From Methanosarcinales archaeon (GTDB taxonomy: Archaea > Halobacteriota > Methanosarcinia > Methanosarcinales > EX4572-44): 35,017 nt of DNA. The translations under genes and the position numbers were made by a program. The stretch lies in contig RXIJ01000034.1 of the NCBI GenBank assembly GCA_004212095.1, forward strand, positions 1 to 35,017. Reading direction: 5' to 3'. Within the stretch, counting starts at the first letter, position 1. The number at the start of each line of letters is the position of its first letter. Under the pieces are notes generated by a model. That model had not been told where the DNA came from, made no database searches, and saw only the letters and a program-made list of their open reading frames with translations. This document shows, one piece after another, positions 1 through 9,136 of the stretch.

Positions 1-176
1 CTGACACCAACAAAATCCGAAGCCACTTCAACATATCTATGCTTGATAAAATATAGCCTCTTCAACACCGTTGTATCCTTTTTAAGATGTTTGATGCGTT
101 TGGACAAATCTTGAACCGTTAGATGTCTCTTTATTTGAATTTGTCCTGTTTTTACCATTGGTACGGTGTATGGCAT
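1..176 (-). CDS. IS630-family transposase, N-terminal part, cut by window edge
   Basis: This partial reading frame was found by eye because it is too short for the ORF track. It starts at the ATG at 176-174 (a second in-frame ATG lies at 158-156) and runs open off the left edge, giving about 58 codons. The peptide contains LTVQDLSKRIKHLKKD followed by TVLKRLYFIKHRY and then VASDFVG. This resembles the N-terminal helix-turn-helix region of archaeal and bacterial IS630-type transposases, which bind the element ends. A few residues between KHRY and VASDFVG seem to be missing compared with the usual spacing, so the copy may be damaged. The catalytic DDE domain would lie outside the window. The family call rests on pattern memory of this HTH segment only. 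Confidence 0.55.
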   Translation of the reverse strand, partial: MPYTVPMVKTGQIQIKRHLTVQDLSKRIKHLKKDTTVLKRLYFIKHRYVEVASDFVGV

Positions 177-400
177 CTATAAATCTTAAATGTTTAGTTC
201 GTGGCTGTAAATGCCAATTACCAGGAAGAATAGAAGCATATCTTTCAGTCGTCAATTTTATCTCTTATGAGCTGATTGCTGCGGTTTTATGGAAAATTGA
301 GAAATATAAAATTGGTGTAAGTTATGAAGAGTTAATAGAAGAAGCAGCTAAGATATACGAAGTGGAATTTACATTAAAAAATTCAAAAATATACAAATAG
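158..400 (+). CDS. Hypothetical small protein, uncertain
   Basis: An 80-codon open frame of unknown function. The second half (ISYELIAAVLWKIEKYKIG, then a Glu/Ala-rich helix) looks like an ordinary soluble alpha/beta fragment, while the first half is Cys-rich and overlaps the antisense start of the transposase. No ribosome binding site is visible before the first ATG. It may be the tail of a gene broken by the neighbouring insertion sequence, or a chance ORF. No family was recognised. Confidence 0.2.
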   Translation: MVRCMASINLKCLVRGCKCQLPGRIEAYLSVVNFISYELIAAVLWKIEKYKIGVSYEELIEEAAKIYEVEFTLKNSKIYK

Positions 401-754
401 ACACATATTTCAAAGGGCATTAAAAAAATTTTCAAACCATTTGATATTACATCTCTTCAAACATGAATTCTTAATACGTTAAAAATAATTATTTATGTGT
501 GTTAATTTTTTTGAATAGAAAAAACAACTTTTATTTATAATAAAATTGCCTTGCAGGATGTGGATTTTCATACTTTTGTTGCAAATGTTTAGATGAGGCT
601 CAAATATAGTTACTAAAATCGCCGATACACAGGTTGTACAGCACCTTATTATGCCAGTGCCCTTAACCGCGAATACATGGGTTTTGGAGATGCTGGTGTT
701 AGCGAAGTTTTTATATATAAATAAGGAAGTATGAACTTTCATATACTGCCAGTT
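401..754. other. AT-rich gap, no gene seen
   Basis: I see no convincing coding frame here. The long minus-strand ORF at 479-1054 is the antisense shadow of the NAC gene and its leader. There is a TATA-like stretch (TTTATATATA) at 710-719 followed by a 22-codon frame at 731-796, which I do not regard as supported. Confidence 0.4.
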
Positions 755-810
755 AACGTTCAACAGTGTGAACGTTTGCTGAACCATGACATATAAATTG
801 TTTATAAAAT
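755..810 (+). promoter_or_regulatory. Promoter of the NAC gene with an upstream dyad
   Basis: A TATA-type box (TTTATAAAAT) lies at 801-810, which would place the transcription start near 830 and give a leader of roughly 27 nt carrying AGAAGG at 845-850. Just upstream is a perfect 8-bp inverted repeat, AACGTTCA at 755-762 and TGAACGTT at 769-776, separated by 6 nt. That is the size and position expected of a dimeric regulator site; the regulator is unknown. Confidence 0.5.
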
Positions 811-856
811 AGCGTCTTATGATAAATACAAATATAGAAATTAAAGAAGGAATATT

Positions 857-1198
857 ATGAGTGCAATGATGGGAATGAATCCTCGAAAAATGAAACAGAT
901 GATGAAACAGATGGGAATTGATGTTGAAAACATTGATAATGTGGAACAGGTAATAATCAAAACCAGTGAAAAGAATATTGTATTCAACGATGCAACGGTT
1001 AGTATTATGGTTGTGAAAGGCGATAAAACCTACCAGATTACTGGTACACCACATGAAGTGCCTCGCGAGACTGAGATATCAGAAGATGACATAAAACTCG
1101 TAGCAGAGCAAACAGGCGCTACAAAAGAAGACGCCTATAAAGTGTTAAAACATACAGATGGTGACATCGCAGAAGCAATAATAAAATTATCTGAATAA
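857..1198 (+). CDS. nac: Archaeal nascent polypeptide-associated complex protein (NAC alpha homologue)
   Basis: 113 residues, the normal size for archaeal NAC, a homodimeric ribosome-associated chaperone that meets nascent chains at the exit tunnel. The start MSAMMGMNPRKMKQMMKQMG is a Met- and Lys-rich stretch typical of the family. The NAC beta-barrel domain follows (about residues 25-70, with VIIKTSEKNIVFNDATVSIM). The C-terminus is a UBA-like three-helix segment (about 75-113; VAEQTGATKEDAYKVL and DGDIAEAIIKL). The start is supported by AGAAGG ending 6 nt upstream and by a TATA box at 801-810. The gene stands alone; a T-rich tract follows the stop codon. The identification is firm from the domain order and motifs. 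Confidence 0.93.
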   Translation: MSAMMGMNPRKMKQMMKQMGIDVENIDNVEQVIIKTSEKNIVFNDATVSIMVVKGDKTYQITGTPHEVPRETEISEDDIKLVAEQTGATKEDAYKVLKHTDGDIAEAIIKLSE

Positions 1199-1207
1199 GA
1201 TAATATC

Positions 1208-1225
1208 ATTTTTTATTTTTTTCTT
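1208..1225 (+). terminator. T-tract terminator after nac
   Basis: Ten bases after the nac stop the plus strand runs CATTTTTTATTTTTTTC. Archaeal RNA polymerase terminates on such oligo-T runs without needing a hairpin, so this probably ends the nac transcript before the 61-bp repeats. Confidence 0.5.
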
Positions 1226-1267
1226 GGCAGGGAAATATAAACGCATTTGTTTATCCTGCACTCGATT

Positions 1268-1445
1268 GCTTCCGCAATCGAGAATTAAAGGTTACCTGTT
1301 ATTTTCTGCGAAAGCGAAGTTGTGCAGTGCTTCCGCAATCGAGAATTAAAGGTTACCTGTTATTTTCTGCGAAAGCGAAGTTGTGCAGTGCTTCCGCAAT
1401 CGAGAATTAAAGGTTACCTGTTATTTTCTGCGAAAGCGAAGTTGT
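1268..1445. repeat. Three tandem 61-bp repeats upstream of pyruvate kinase
   Basis: Copies begin at 1268, 1329 and 1390, an exact 61-bp period; the third loses similarity near 1445 (GTTGTACTGT where the others have GTTGTGCAGT). Each unit starts GCTTCCGCAATCGAG and ends GCGAAAGCGAAGTTGTGCAG. The joint between units can fold, TGCGAAAGC against GCTTCCGCA with one mismatch, and the bases just before copy one make a perfect 9-bp stem (CTCGATTGC / GCAATCGAG, 1261-1282). ORFs that the track starts inside this block are artefacts of the repeats. The array lies between nac and pyk and ends about 50 bp before the pyk start. Confidence 0.93.
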
Positions 1446-1496
1446 ACTGTTTTTATCTATCAGTACATCGCTATATTCTATGTAAAGGTGAACGGT

Positions 1497-2918
1497 ATGA
1501 AGCGCACAAAAATTATCTGTACCATAGGACCTGCGAGCAGCAGTAAAACTACGATTCGCGAGATGATTATTTCTGGAATGGATGTTGCACGAGTTAATTT
1601 TTCTCATGGAACCCACGCCGAGCATAAAAAAACTATCCAGTTAATACGAAAAACCGCAAATGAGCTTGAAACACAGGTAGCAATTCTGCAGGATATTGCA
1701 GGACCAAAAATACGCATTGGAAGAATTGAAAACGAAAAAATCAGTCTTCAGACAGGCAGTAACATTGACATTACTACAAAACCTGTAATCAGTACTGTCA
1801 AACAGCTCAGTATTAATTACACAAAACTACCATTGGAGGTACATACTGGCGATGCAATTCTTTTTGCAGACGGTACTATAGAAGTTGTAGTGAACAGTGT
1901 TGAAAAAGAAACTATCCATTGTACTGTTATTGATGGTGGAATTCTTACATCCAACAAAGGCGTAAACGTTCCCAGCACTACCATTCGCACACCAACCATT
2001 ACAGAAAAGGATGAAGCAGATATGCTTTTTGGGATTGCAAATGACGTAGACTATATCGCTATATCCTTTGTTAGAATGCCAGAGGACATACTACAAGCAA
2101 AGAGTATAATAACTGGTGCTAATGCAGACACTGCTGTGATTGCGAAGATCGAAAAACAGGAGGCTATAAAAAAGATAAATAAAATTATAGCAGTATCTGA
2201 TGGCATCATGGTAGCACGCGGGGACCTTGGCGTTGAAGTGCCTCTCGAGGATGTGGCATTGATACAAAAGAAAATAATAAAACTGTGTAACAATTATGGA
2301 AAACCAGTTATTACAGCCACTCAAATGCTCCGCTCAATGGTGGAAAACAATCGCCCAACCCGTGCAGAAATTACAGATGTTTCCAATGCCATACTTGATG
2401 GCACAGATGCCATCATGCTTTCGGAAGAGACGGCAAACGGCAGCCACCCGATTCAATCAGTAAAGATCATGTCGAGAATTGCACAGGCTACCGAAATCTC
2501 TGATGAATTTAAAGAGCAGATGTTTCGCCGCAATCTTGCACCACTTAACAACATCCCGGATGCAATCAGCCAGGCAGCCTGTAATATTGCTAAACATCTG
2601 GATGCTTCTGCGATACTTACACCAACAAGCACAGGTAGTACAGCACGATTGGTAGCACGATACCGACCGGCACAGTCAATCATTGCGATGTGTACTATCA
2701 GCAAGGTCTACAGGAAGCTGCGGCTTATCTGGGGTGTGCAGTCGGTGATGACTGAGGTAACTGATAACACTGATCAACTGGTGCAAAGTGCAAAGCAGAT
2801 TGCCAGGCTGAAAGGAATTAAACCTGGCGAGCTTATCGTTATCACAGCAGGCACGCCAACAGGAACAGCAGGCAGCACAAACCTGATTAGGGTAAGTAGG
2901 ATAAAACCAGTAGATTAA
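1497..2918 (+). CDS. pyk: Pyruvate kinase
   Basis: Converts phosphoenolpyruvate plus ADP to pyruvate plus ATP in the cytoplasm. The ORF track starts at 1383 inside the repeat array; I place the start at 1497, giving 473 residues, because MKRTKIICTIGPAS is the universal N-terminus and GGTGA precedes it at a proper distance. In order it shows VNFSHG, the ILQDIAGPKIRIG strand, the B domain (about 70-165), AISFVR, the catalytic KIEKQEAI, the Mg/substrate segment DGIMVARGDLGVE, and TATQMLRSM with PTRAEITDVSNAILDGTDA. The C-terminal domain follows with TPTSTGSTARLVARYRP. All expected catalytic motifs are present. It is monocistronic and flanked by the 61-bp repeats on one side and an inverted partial copy on the other. 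Confidence 0.96.
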   Translation: MKRTKIICTIGPASSSKTTIREMIISGMDVARVNFSHGTHAEHKKTIQLIRKTANELETQVAILQDIAGPKIRIGRIENEKISLQTGSNIDITTKPVISTVKQLSINYTKLPLEVHTGDAILFADGTIEVVVNSVEKETIHCTVIDGGILTSNKGVNVPSTTIRTPTITEKDEADMLFGIANDVDYIAISFVRMPEDILQAKSIITGANADTAVIAKIEKQEAIKKINKIIAVSDGIMVARGDLGVEVPLEDVALIQKKIIKLCNNYGKPVITATQMLRSMVENNRPTRAEITDVSNAILDGTDAIMLSEETANGSHPIQSVKIMSRIAQATEISDEFKEQMFRRNLAPLNNIPDAISQAACNIAKHLDASAILTPTSTGSTARLVARYRPAQSIIAMCTISKVYRKLRLIWGVQSVMTEVTDNTDQLVQSAKQIARLKGIKPGELIVITAGTPTGTAGSTNLIRVSRIKPVD

Positions 2919-3008
2919 AAGGACTTCATACCAAAAGTCATGTAAACCATATTTTGGATGATTGAACTATATTTGCACTACCTGGGGCAATTTACAGCCT
3001 TTTTATAA

Positions 3009-3050
3009 ACTGCACAACTTCGCTTTCGCAGAGATAACCAGTAACTCTCT
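3009..3050 (-). repeat. Inverted partial copy of the 61-bp repeat, downstream of pyk
   Basis: Read on the minus strand, this stretch contains a 23-nt exact match to the end of the tandem repeat unit (CTGCGAAAGCGAAG then TTGTGCAGT, 3009-3031) preceded by a diverged GTTACTGGTTATC where the unit has GTTACCTGTTATT. It is therefore an inverted, shortened relative of the array upstream of pyk, so the gene is bracketed by inverted repeats. Confidence 0.85.
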
Positions 3051-3063
3051 GCCCACGGTATTG

Positions 3064-4197
3064 TTATGATTTTAATAGAAATTTTGGTATTCTTGGAATT
3101 AACCATTTGATATAATTTTTATATGATAGTTTCATGGAAGGGATTTCAAGGTATTTGTTAATAACTTCATCATTAGTAAAAATTTTTAAAAATATTGAAG
3201 GATAACTATGTATTAATTTTGATAATATTAGTGAATATTTTAAATTATCTATAAATTCTGACTTGCAAATCACTTCATAATTTTTTAATGTTTTTAAATC
3301 TTTATTATTTAATATTATTTCAGAAATAACTTCCACTGCAATCTGACCAGATCGTATTGCATAAGCAATACCTTCTCCATAAAAAGAATCTACAAATCCA
3401 GCAGAATCCCCACTTAAGATAACTCTTGGACTTGTTATCCTTCTTTTGATGCCCCCGGCAGGAATTATGTGGGAATGCAACTTACAATTATTGATAAAGT
3501 TATTTTCGTTTAAAAAATCTAACATTTTCTTTTTTGGATGGGGCAAGCTTTTTGCCAATCCACCTATTCCCACTGAAAAATATTTTTCATGTGGAAATAT
3601 CCACCCATAACCATGTTTGAAACATCCGAAGTGGAGGTCGATAGCGTTATGTATATAGTTATCTATTGCTTTAGTATCCTCTTCAATTTCTGCAACAATG
3701 CTTATTGCATATTCATTTTTTTTATCTTTTCTTCGAATTTTATATTTTAATTTGCCATGCGAACCTTCTGCAATAATGACAAAATTCGACTTATACGTGT
3801 TATCATCAGTAAAAACTTTTACATAATCCTTATTTTCCAGATAATTAATGATTTTTTCTCCCATTTTTATTTGAATTCCGGTTTCTTTAGCTTTTTCGAG
3901 TAAAAAATTATCCAAAACACCTCTACTTGTTAAGACTGCTATCCTGTAATTTCTATGCTGTTCAACAACCCGACCTCTGAAATGAACTCTCGCACCAAAT
4001 AGATCTCTTTCAATGATAGCTCTGGGAATTTTAAAATCAAGATATGACATTGCTTGTTCTGAGAGGGCCCCGCCACATGGTTTATATCTTGGAAATATTT
4101 CTTTTTCGATTAGAAGAGTCTTTAAGCCTTTCTTTCCTGCAATTCTACCAGCAGCCGATCCAGAAGGTCCCCCACCAATAATGATTAAATCATACAT
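3064..4197 (-). CDS. Geranylgeranyl reductase family FAD-dependent oxidoreductase
   Basis: 377 residues. Such flavoproteins reduce isoprenoid double bonds; in archaea the best known substrates are digeranylgeranyl ether lipids. The N-terminus carries the dinucleotide motif IIIGGGPSGSAAG and ends its second strand with LIEKE; PCGGALS (about 40-46) is the family's conserved Cys-containing segment, and VILSGDSAGFVDSFYGEGI (about 260-280) is the second FAD motif. AGGAGA sits a short distance before the ATG, which fixes the start. The gene is clearly more AT-rich and Lys/Asn/Ile-rich than pyk or dnaK nearby, which may mean later acquisition. It stands alone next to a decayed gene. The substrate cannot be told from sequence; a role in lipid or quinone side-chain saturation is inference. 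Confidence 0.85.
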   Translation of the reverse strand: MYDLIIIGGGPSGSAAGRIAGKKGLKTLLIEKEIFPRYKPCGGALSEQAMSYLDFKIPRAIIERDLFGARVHFRGRVVEQHRNYRIAVLTSRGVLDNFLLEKAKETGIQIKMGEKIINYLENKDYVKVFTDDNTYKSNFVIIAEGSHGKLKYKIRRKDKKNEYAISIVAEIEEDTKAIDNYIHNAIDLHFGCFKHGYGWIFPHEKYFSVGIGGLAKSLPHPKKKMLDFLNENNFINNCKLHSHIIPAGGIKRRITSPRVILSGDSAGFVDSFYGEGIAYAIRSGQIAVEVISEIILNNKDLKTLKNYEVICKSEFIDNLKYSLILSKLIHSYPSIFLKIFTNDEVINKYLEIPSMKLSYKNYIKWLIPRIPKFLLKS

Positions 4198-4344
4198 AAA
4201 AATCTCCTATTAAAAATTTAGGTTTTTAGTACTAAAACTACATATCTGTAATTCTTCATATTCAATCTAACTGACGGCACTCCAAAAACCCTGAGCAGCG
4301 CCACATTTCACCCCACATCGTTTTCATGCTTAAAGATACCTTTT

Positions 4345-6507
4345 CTATTCTTTCCTACTCTTTTTATACCTTATGTATCCGGCAAGCACAAGCAGTCCAG
4401 CCGAGAAGAGTGCAATCGTCGACAGTTTAGGTATCTGTGCCATCCGAGTCTGCGTTGTATTTTCCTGTGTTGTTACAATCATCTTGTTTGTCGAAGACGA
4501 TGTCGTATGCATGGTATGTTTCAGCTTGGCCTTCTGGAATTTGCCAGATTAACGTAACATTGAGATTGCCGCTGTCATCAGTTGTCACGTTCTCCTATTC
4601 AGTGGAGGGGTCTTCGCTCGTGTTCAACATTTTACCCTCGTTTACAGGGCTATCCTGTATCCGGATAGTGTAATTCGTATTCGGAGAAAGCCCCTCTGCC
4701 TTCACAGAGACATTTTCACCTTGCATGTATTCGTTACGCTCTGCACCAGCAGAATTAGTCGAGATTACTGAATAGACGTTAATTTTGCCTTCGTACACAC
4801 GGTAATTGTGCTTTGTAATGGTAACGTTCAATTTTCCAACGCTTGGATTGATTGTAAATTCATCCGCCTCCGGTCTTTTGAATACAGACAACCGCATCCT
4901 GTACCTAAACTGTACCGCTGCCAGACACATTGATAACAAATGTCTGCTCTTCCGCGGGAATGTGGAAAGGTTTGGCAACAGTGAAATTCTCTGGTACACT
5001 GGTCCAAATAAGTAGTTTAGGGTCTCCGAGAATGTTTAAAGCATATTGAATTCACCGCATTGCATTCCCGTCTTCAAGTGAGTCCGGAATATATCGTATC
5101 TTTGAGTACGTAACTGCCTCTCCGAGGTTATAGATGCTGTTATTAAATGTTGCATTGAAGAACGTACCAGCCACATCTGCTATTGCCGACGTAGCCAATC
5201 GAACCGCCATTGGCGTTATTCATAAAATGCTCAGACAGCGAATCGCTCTCAAAATTATTTGAATAACAGGATGTGCTGTAAAATATGAAATTCTCTAGTG
5301 AATTTGCCAGACTGTCTACATCGGAATTGCCAATCGAACCGGAAGCAACACTGATACTTCCGGTGCTGCCGTGCCTGATATGATTGACGATGTTGCACCT
5401 TGCATTAAACTTTGCCATTGCAGAACTCTTGTTTAGATTACCGTAACGCTGATACAATTCGGTAATGTTGAAATTATCAGGTATGTAGCTGTCATTGATC
5501 AGATCCTTTGTGATGCCGCCATCATTGGCAGCTCCATTAAGATACTCCTCTAAAAACAAAATATTCAATGTGTAATTATCAGAAGGTGGACTCTTCTCAT
5601 AGGTCAAGGTCTTGTTGACAAACGTCTGTGTTTCTGCGACAGTATCCACTGGCGTCCTTCCAACGAAGACGTCAGGATATAAATCCACGCTATCGTTTAC
5701 TTTTCCGTAATTTAAATTTCCATTTGCATCCCATGTGTCATCAAGGTTAGAATAATACAGGTCTGCTGGTATTGTTTTATCTTTCCAGGTTTTACCTTCA
5801 ACATACCTATACCCGTCACGATGTAGAACGATACCGGTATCGCCACCAAGAAGTATCCATTTCGTGCCCCACGCAGTCTTCGCATCTGAGATAAAGTTTC
5901 TTATCTTCTCCTTTCTCTGGATTGACTGTAACTGGTGCTGGTGTAAAACGAGGCATGGCGTACGTTACATTTAAAACGATGTGTTCATACAGAACACGTT
6001 CTTCCAAAGCAGGTCTGTACTGTAATGGAAACACACGAAAACTCAATATTTTATATTCTCTTAACGACCCTACGTGCATCCTGCCATACAAATTCCCGGG
6101 ATATGCATCGGAAGAATTGCATACCTAACCTTGCTGAACATGACCTTGTAAAGTGTGAGACATTGCCGGAACTGGTGGCTGGGCTGACAAAATGGTATAG
6201 TTCCCTGACAGCAATTTCTTACTGTATTTTACTACCTCGATACTCTTCACAGTTGCATGGGATGGTATGGCAACAAAAATGCTTTTCGTTGAAAGCATAG
6301 ACTCTCCGATGTTTGTTATAAACCTGCAACCAGACATTGAAACTATATCATAATCGTTGTGTTTCTCAAACTGTCAAAGTGCAGGTCAATTATTATACTG
6401 TTAGAAATACTCTGTGCGCGGGTTGCCGATGCAAGCATAACGATTGCAAGAAAAACAACCAGCGCTGTGATTAATATGATTTTGTTTGATTTATTTTTGG
6501 TTCTCAT
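4345..6507 (-). pseudogene. Decayed gingipain-like cysteine peptidase (family C25)
   Basis: No single frame spans this region, but minus-strand fragments in successive frames rebuild an exported C25 peptidase. The start at 6507 encodes a signal peptide (KIILITALVVFLAIVMLASA). Following fragments carry YDIVSMSGCRF, then YPGNLYGRMHVGSLREYKIL, then WILLGGDTG, IPADLYYSNLDDTWDANG and DLYPDVFVGRTPV. The expected catalytic His is in NHIRHGS and the catalytic Cys in FYSTSCYSN, followed by GGSIGYVGNSRCGW. A late fragment reads GDPKLLIW. The tail has an Ig-like segment ending YDIVFDKQDD and a C-terminal membrane anchor (LSTIALFSAGLLVLAGYI). At least four frame changes and one TGA (in NAMR*IQYALNILGD, where a Trp codon would fit) break it. 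Either a recently dead gene or poor sequence; the number of lesions favours a dead gene. Confidence 0.85.
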
Positions 6508-6630
6508 ATCAATCCAAAACAAGGTGAAACAGCCGTTGTTATTGGCAAATAAGGATGACCAGTGAATCCAGCATCCAAAATTATATCAATAACAATTTTT
6601 ATTTCTATAAATAAAATATACGGGTGAATT

Positions 6631-8508
6631 TTACTTGTTGTTATCCACCTCTTCGTAGTCTACATCAACCACCTTTTCTTCATCACCGGTTTTTGTACTT
6701 TCAGTTTCGGTTTCTGGTGCCTGCTCTTCCTGTGCTTGCTGTTGTTGTGCCTGTTCCTCCTGTGCCTGCTGGTAAAGAATCTGGCTCAGCGCATGCATTT
6801 CTTTTGTAAGTTCTTCTATTGCTGATTTTATCGTGTCTACATCATCGGTTTTAATCGCATCTTTGAGCTTTTTTACCGCGTCTTCGGCTTTTGTTTTCTG
6901 GTCTTCTGCAACTTTTTCACCAAGTTCACTAATGGTCTTTTCTGTTGTATACACAAGAGAGTCTGCCTGATTTTTGACCTCTATTAACTCTTTTCGTTTT
7001 TCGTCTTCTTTCGCGTGCTCCTCTGCATCTTTTATTTTTCCATCGATTTCGTCTTCCGACATCTTAAGCGGTGCTGAAATAGTCATATCCTGTGATTTGC
7101 CTGTTCCAATGTCTTTTGCTGTTACATGAAGTATTCCGTTTGAATCAATATCAAAGGTGACATCTATCTGCGGCATGCCTCTTGGCGCCATTGGTATTCC
7201 CACGAGTGTGAATTTTCCAAGTGATATGTTGTCGGCAGCCATCGGGCGCTCTCCCTGGAGTACATGAATATCCACGCTTGTCTGGCTATCTGCTGCTGTT
7301 GAGAATATTTCACTCTTCTTTGATGGTATGGTCGTGTTTCGGTCAATCAGTGCTGTCCTGACTCCACCAAGTGTTTCGATTCCAAGTGTCAGTGGTGTAA
7401 CATCAAGAAGTACTATATCTTTTACTTCACCTGCAAGCACTCCGCCCTGTATGGCTGCCCCAAATGCAACACATTCCATTGGGTCCACACCACTTTCGAT
7501 TGGTTTGCCTATAACGCCTTCTACAAATTTTTGTACGATTGGCATGCGTGTAGGTCCGCCGACCATGATGATTTTATTAACATCTGATGGTTGTAATTTG
7601 GCATCATCAAGAACCTGTGTGATCGATCCTTTACACTTCTCCACCACGTCTTTCACAATTTCTTCAAGTTTTGCCCTGGTCATTTCCATCTCAAGGTGCT
7701 TGGGTCCATTGGCATCAGCAGTTATGAATGGCAGGTTGATGCTTGTGCTCATTGCAGACGAAAGCTCTATCTTTGCTTTTTCTGAAGCATCTTTCAGTCT
7801 CTGCACTGCCATTTTGTCTTTTCTCAGGTCAATTACGTGTTCTTTTTCAAATTCCTCAGCGATGTAGTTGATGAGTTTCTCATCCATGTCTGTTCCGCCA
7901 AGTTGTGTGTCACCAGACGTTGATTTTACTTCGAATACACCATCCCCAAGTTCCATTATGGTTACATCCAGTGTTCCCCCACCAAAGTCAAAGACAAGTA
8001 TTTTCATTTCGCCTTCTTTTTCCAACCCATAAGAAAGCGAAGCTGCTGTTGGCTCATTGATAATTCGTACCACATCCAGTCCAGCTATTTTTCCTGCATC
8101 CTTGGTTGCCTGCCGCTGATTGTCATTAAAGTATGCTGGAACGGTTACTACCGCTTTTTCCACATTTTCTCCAAGAAATGCTTCAGCATCTTTTTTTATT
8201 TTTTGAAGGATGAAAGATGAAATTTCCTGTGGTGTGTATTTTTTATTGCCAATTGTTGCTTTATAATCTGTTCCCATTTTTCTTTTAATCGCAGTAATTG
8301 TGCCTTCAGGGTTGCTTACTGTTTGTCTGCGCGCAGGCTCCCCTACTAACAGCTCTCCTTTTTTTGTGAAGGCTACAACAGACGGGAAAGCTTTTCCCCC
8401 TCCAACCGTGGTCCCTTCTGCACTTGGAATAAGTGTAGGTCTTCCACCTATTAATGCTGCTGCTGCCGAGTTACTTGTACCCAAATCGATTCCTATTATC
8501 TTAGACAT
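6631..8508 (-). CDS. dnaK: Molecular chaperone DnaK (Hsp70)
   Basis: 625 residues, full length. An ATP-driven cytoplasmic chaperone for unfolded proteins, acting with GrpE and DnaJ. The nucleotide-binding domain (about 1-370) begins [13 protein letters not shown] and contains [45 protein letters not shown] and [11 protein letters not shown]. The linker is [13 protein letters not shown]. The substrate domain carries [12 protein letters not shown] and [18 protein letters not shown]. The tail is rich in Gln and Glu and ends [13 protein letters not shown], close to the bacterial EEVDDK-type ending. GAGGT precedes the ATG by 10 nt. grpE lies 32 bp upstream on the same strand, so they form an operon. 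dnaJ, often next, is absent; a decayed C25 gene lies downstream instead. Archaeal dnaK is generally regarded as bacterial in origin. Confidence 0.97.
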   Translation of the reverse strand: MSKIIGIDLGTSNSAAAALIGGRPTLIPSAEGTTVGGGKAFPSVVAFTKKGELLVGEPARRQTVSNPEGTITAIKRKMGTDYKATIGNKKYTPQEISSFILQKIKKDAEAFLGENVEKAVVTVPAYFNDNQRQATKDAGKIAGLDVVRIINEPTAASLSYGLEKEGEMKILVFDFGGGTLDVTIMELGDGVFEVKSTSGDTQLGGTDMDEKLINYIAEEFEKEHVIDLRKDKMAVQRLKDASEKAKIELSSAMSTSINLPFITADANGPKHLEMEMTRAKLEEIVKDVVEKCKGSITQVLDDAKLQPSDVNKIIMVGGPTRMPIVQKFVEGVIGKPIESGVDPMECVAFGAAIQGGVLAGEVKDIVLLDVTPLTLGIETLGGVRTALIDRNTTIPSKKSEIFSTAADSQTSVDIHVLQGERPMAADNISLGKFTLVGIPMAPRGMPQIDVTFDIDSNGILHVTAKDIGTGKSQDMTISAPLKMSEDEIDGKIKDAEEHAKEDEKRKELIEVKNQADSLVYTTEKTISELGEKVAEDQKTKAEDAVKKLKDAIKTDDVDTIKSAIEELTKEMHALSQILYQQAQEEQAQQQQAQEEQAPETETESTKTGDEEKVVDVDYEEVDNNK

Positions 8509-8540
8509 ATTTTTATTTACCTCATATTTATAAAATTAAT

Positions 8541-9023
8541 TTATTCTGAATGTTTTGCAATTCGCACCATTGAATGACGCAGTACTTTTCCATGAAGCAT
8601 GTATCCCTGCTGCAGTTCTTCAAGTATGGTATCCTCTAAAACTTCATCAGTTACGGTTTGCATCAACGCTTCATGTAGATTGTGGTCAAACTGCTCACCT
8701 TCTGTTTTTATTCTTGACAGTCCTGCTTTCGCCAAGATTTCACTTAATTGTTTGTATACAATGTTTAGTCCTTTAGCCAACTCCTCGTTTTTATCATCAC
8801 TGCAATTTTTAAGTGCGCGACCGAGGTTCTCATAAATATCTATCAGTTCTCTGATAAGTTTTTCATTTGCATATTTGACAAATTCTTCCTGCTCCTGAGA
8901 TACTCTTCTTTTATAGTTCTCAAACTCAGCCTGAAGCCTTTTTATGTACTCAAGATATTCTGCCTTTTCTTTCTCTGCCATTTTAAGCAACTGGTTTTTT
9001 TTGTAGTATTGGTATAGCTTCAT
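8541..9023 (-). CDS. grpE: Nucleotide exchange factor GrpE
   Basis: 160 residues. GrpE is a dimer that opens the DnaK nucleotide cleft to release ADP. A long N-terminal helix (about 15-75, EKEKAEYLEYIKRLQAEFEN then YKRRVSQEQEEF) forms the coiled coil; the four-helix part follows (LIRELIDIYENLGRAL), and the C-terminal beta domain shows FDHNLHEALMQ and GYMLHGKVLRHSMVRI, all typical. The start at 9023 is preceded by GAGGT about 9 nt away; a second ATG at residue 15 (MAEKEKAEY) is possible. A CATATAAT box near 9069-9076 could be the promoter of grpE-dnaK. Confidence 0.95.
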   Translation of the reverse strand: MKLYQYYKKNQLLKMAEKEKAEYLEYIKRLQAEFENYKRRVSQEQEEFVKYANEKLIRELIDIYENLGRALKNCSDDKNEELAKGLNIVYKQLSEILAKAGLSRIKTEGEQFDHNLHEALMQTVTDEVLEDTILEELQQGYMLHGKVLRHSMVRIAKHSE

Positions 9024-9136
9024 AACTGCAAACCTCTGCTCTTAAAACACTCCAAACTGTTCTAATTATATGTAGCCATACAATCTCACGAAACATTTTA
9101 AGATGAAGGATTTAAAATGCGTACCCCATATAATAC

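Noticed and set aside
731-796. 22-codon frame with a GGAAG before its ATG upstream of nac
   Set aside because: Too short, no similarity that I recognise, and it covers the dyad and ends before the nac TATA box.
479-1054. 191-codon minus-strand ORF
   Set aside because: It runs antisense through the nac start and promoter, is rich in His/Asn/Ile without domain character, and nac itself is certain.
1268-1445. Possible CRISPR array
   Set aside because: Units are contiguous 61-bp direct repeats without variable spacers, and no cas genes are present.
1322-1546. Short plus-strand ORFs starting in the 61-bp repeats
   Set aside because: They are translations of the repeat units; pyk begins at 1497 with its own ribosome binding site.
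7328-7867. 179-codon ORF antisense to dnaK
   Set aside because: Ser/Thr/Pro-rich mirror of a strongly coding gene; no ribosome binding site or promoter.
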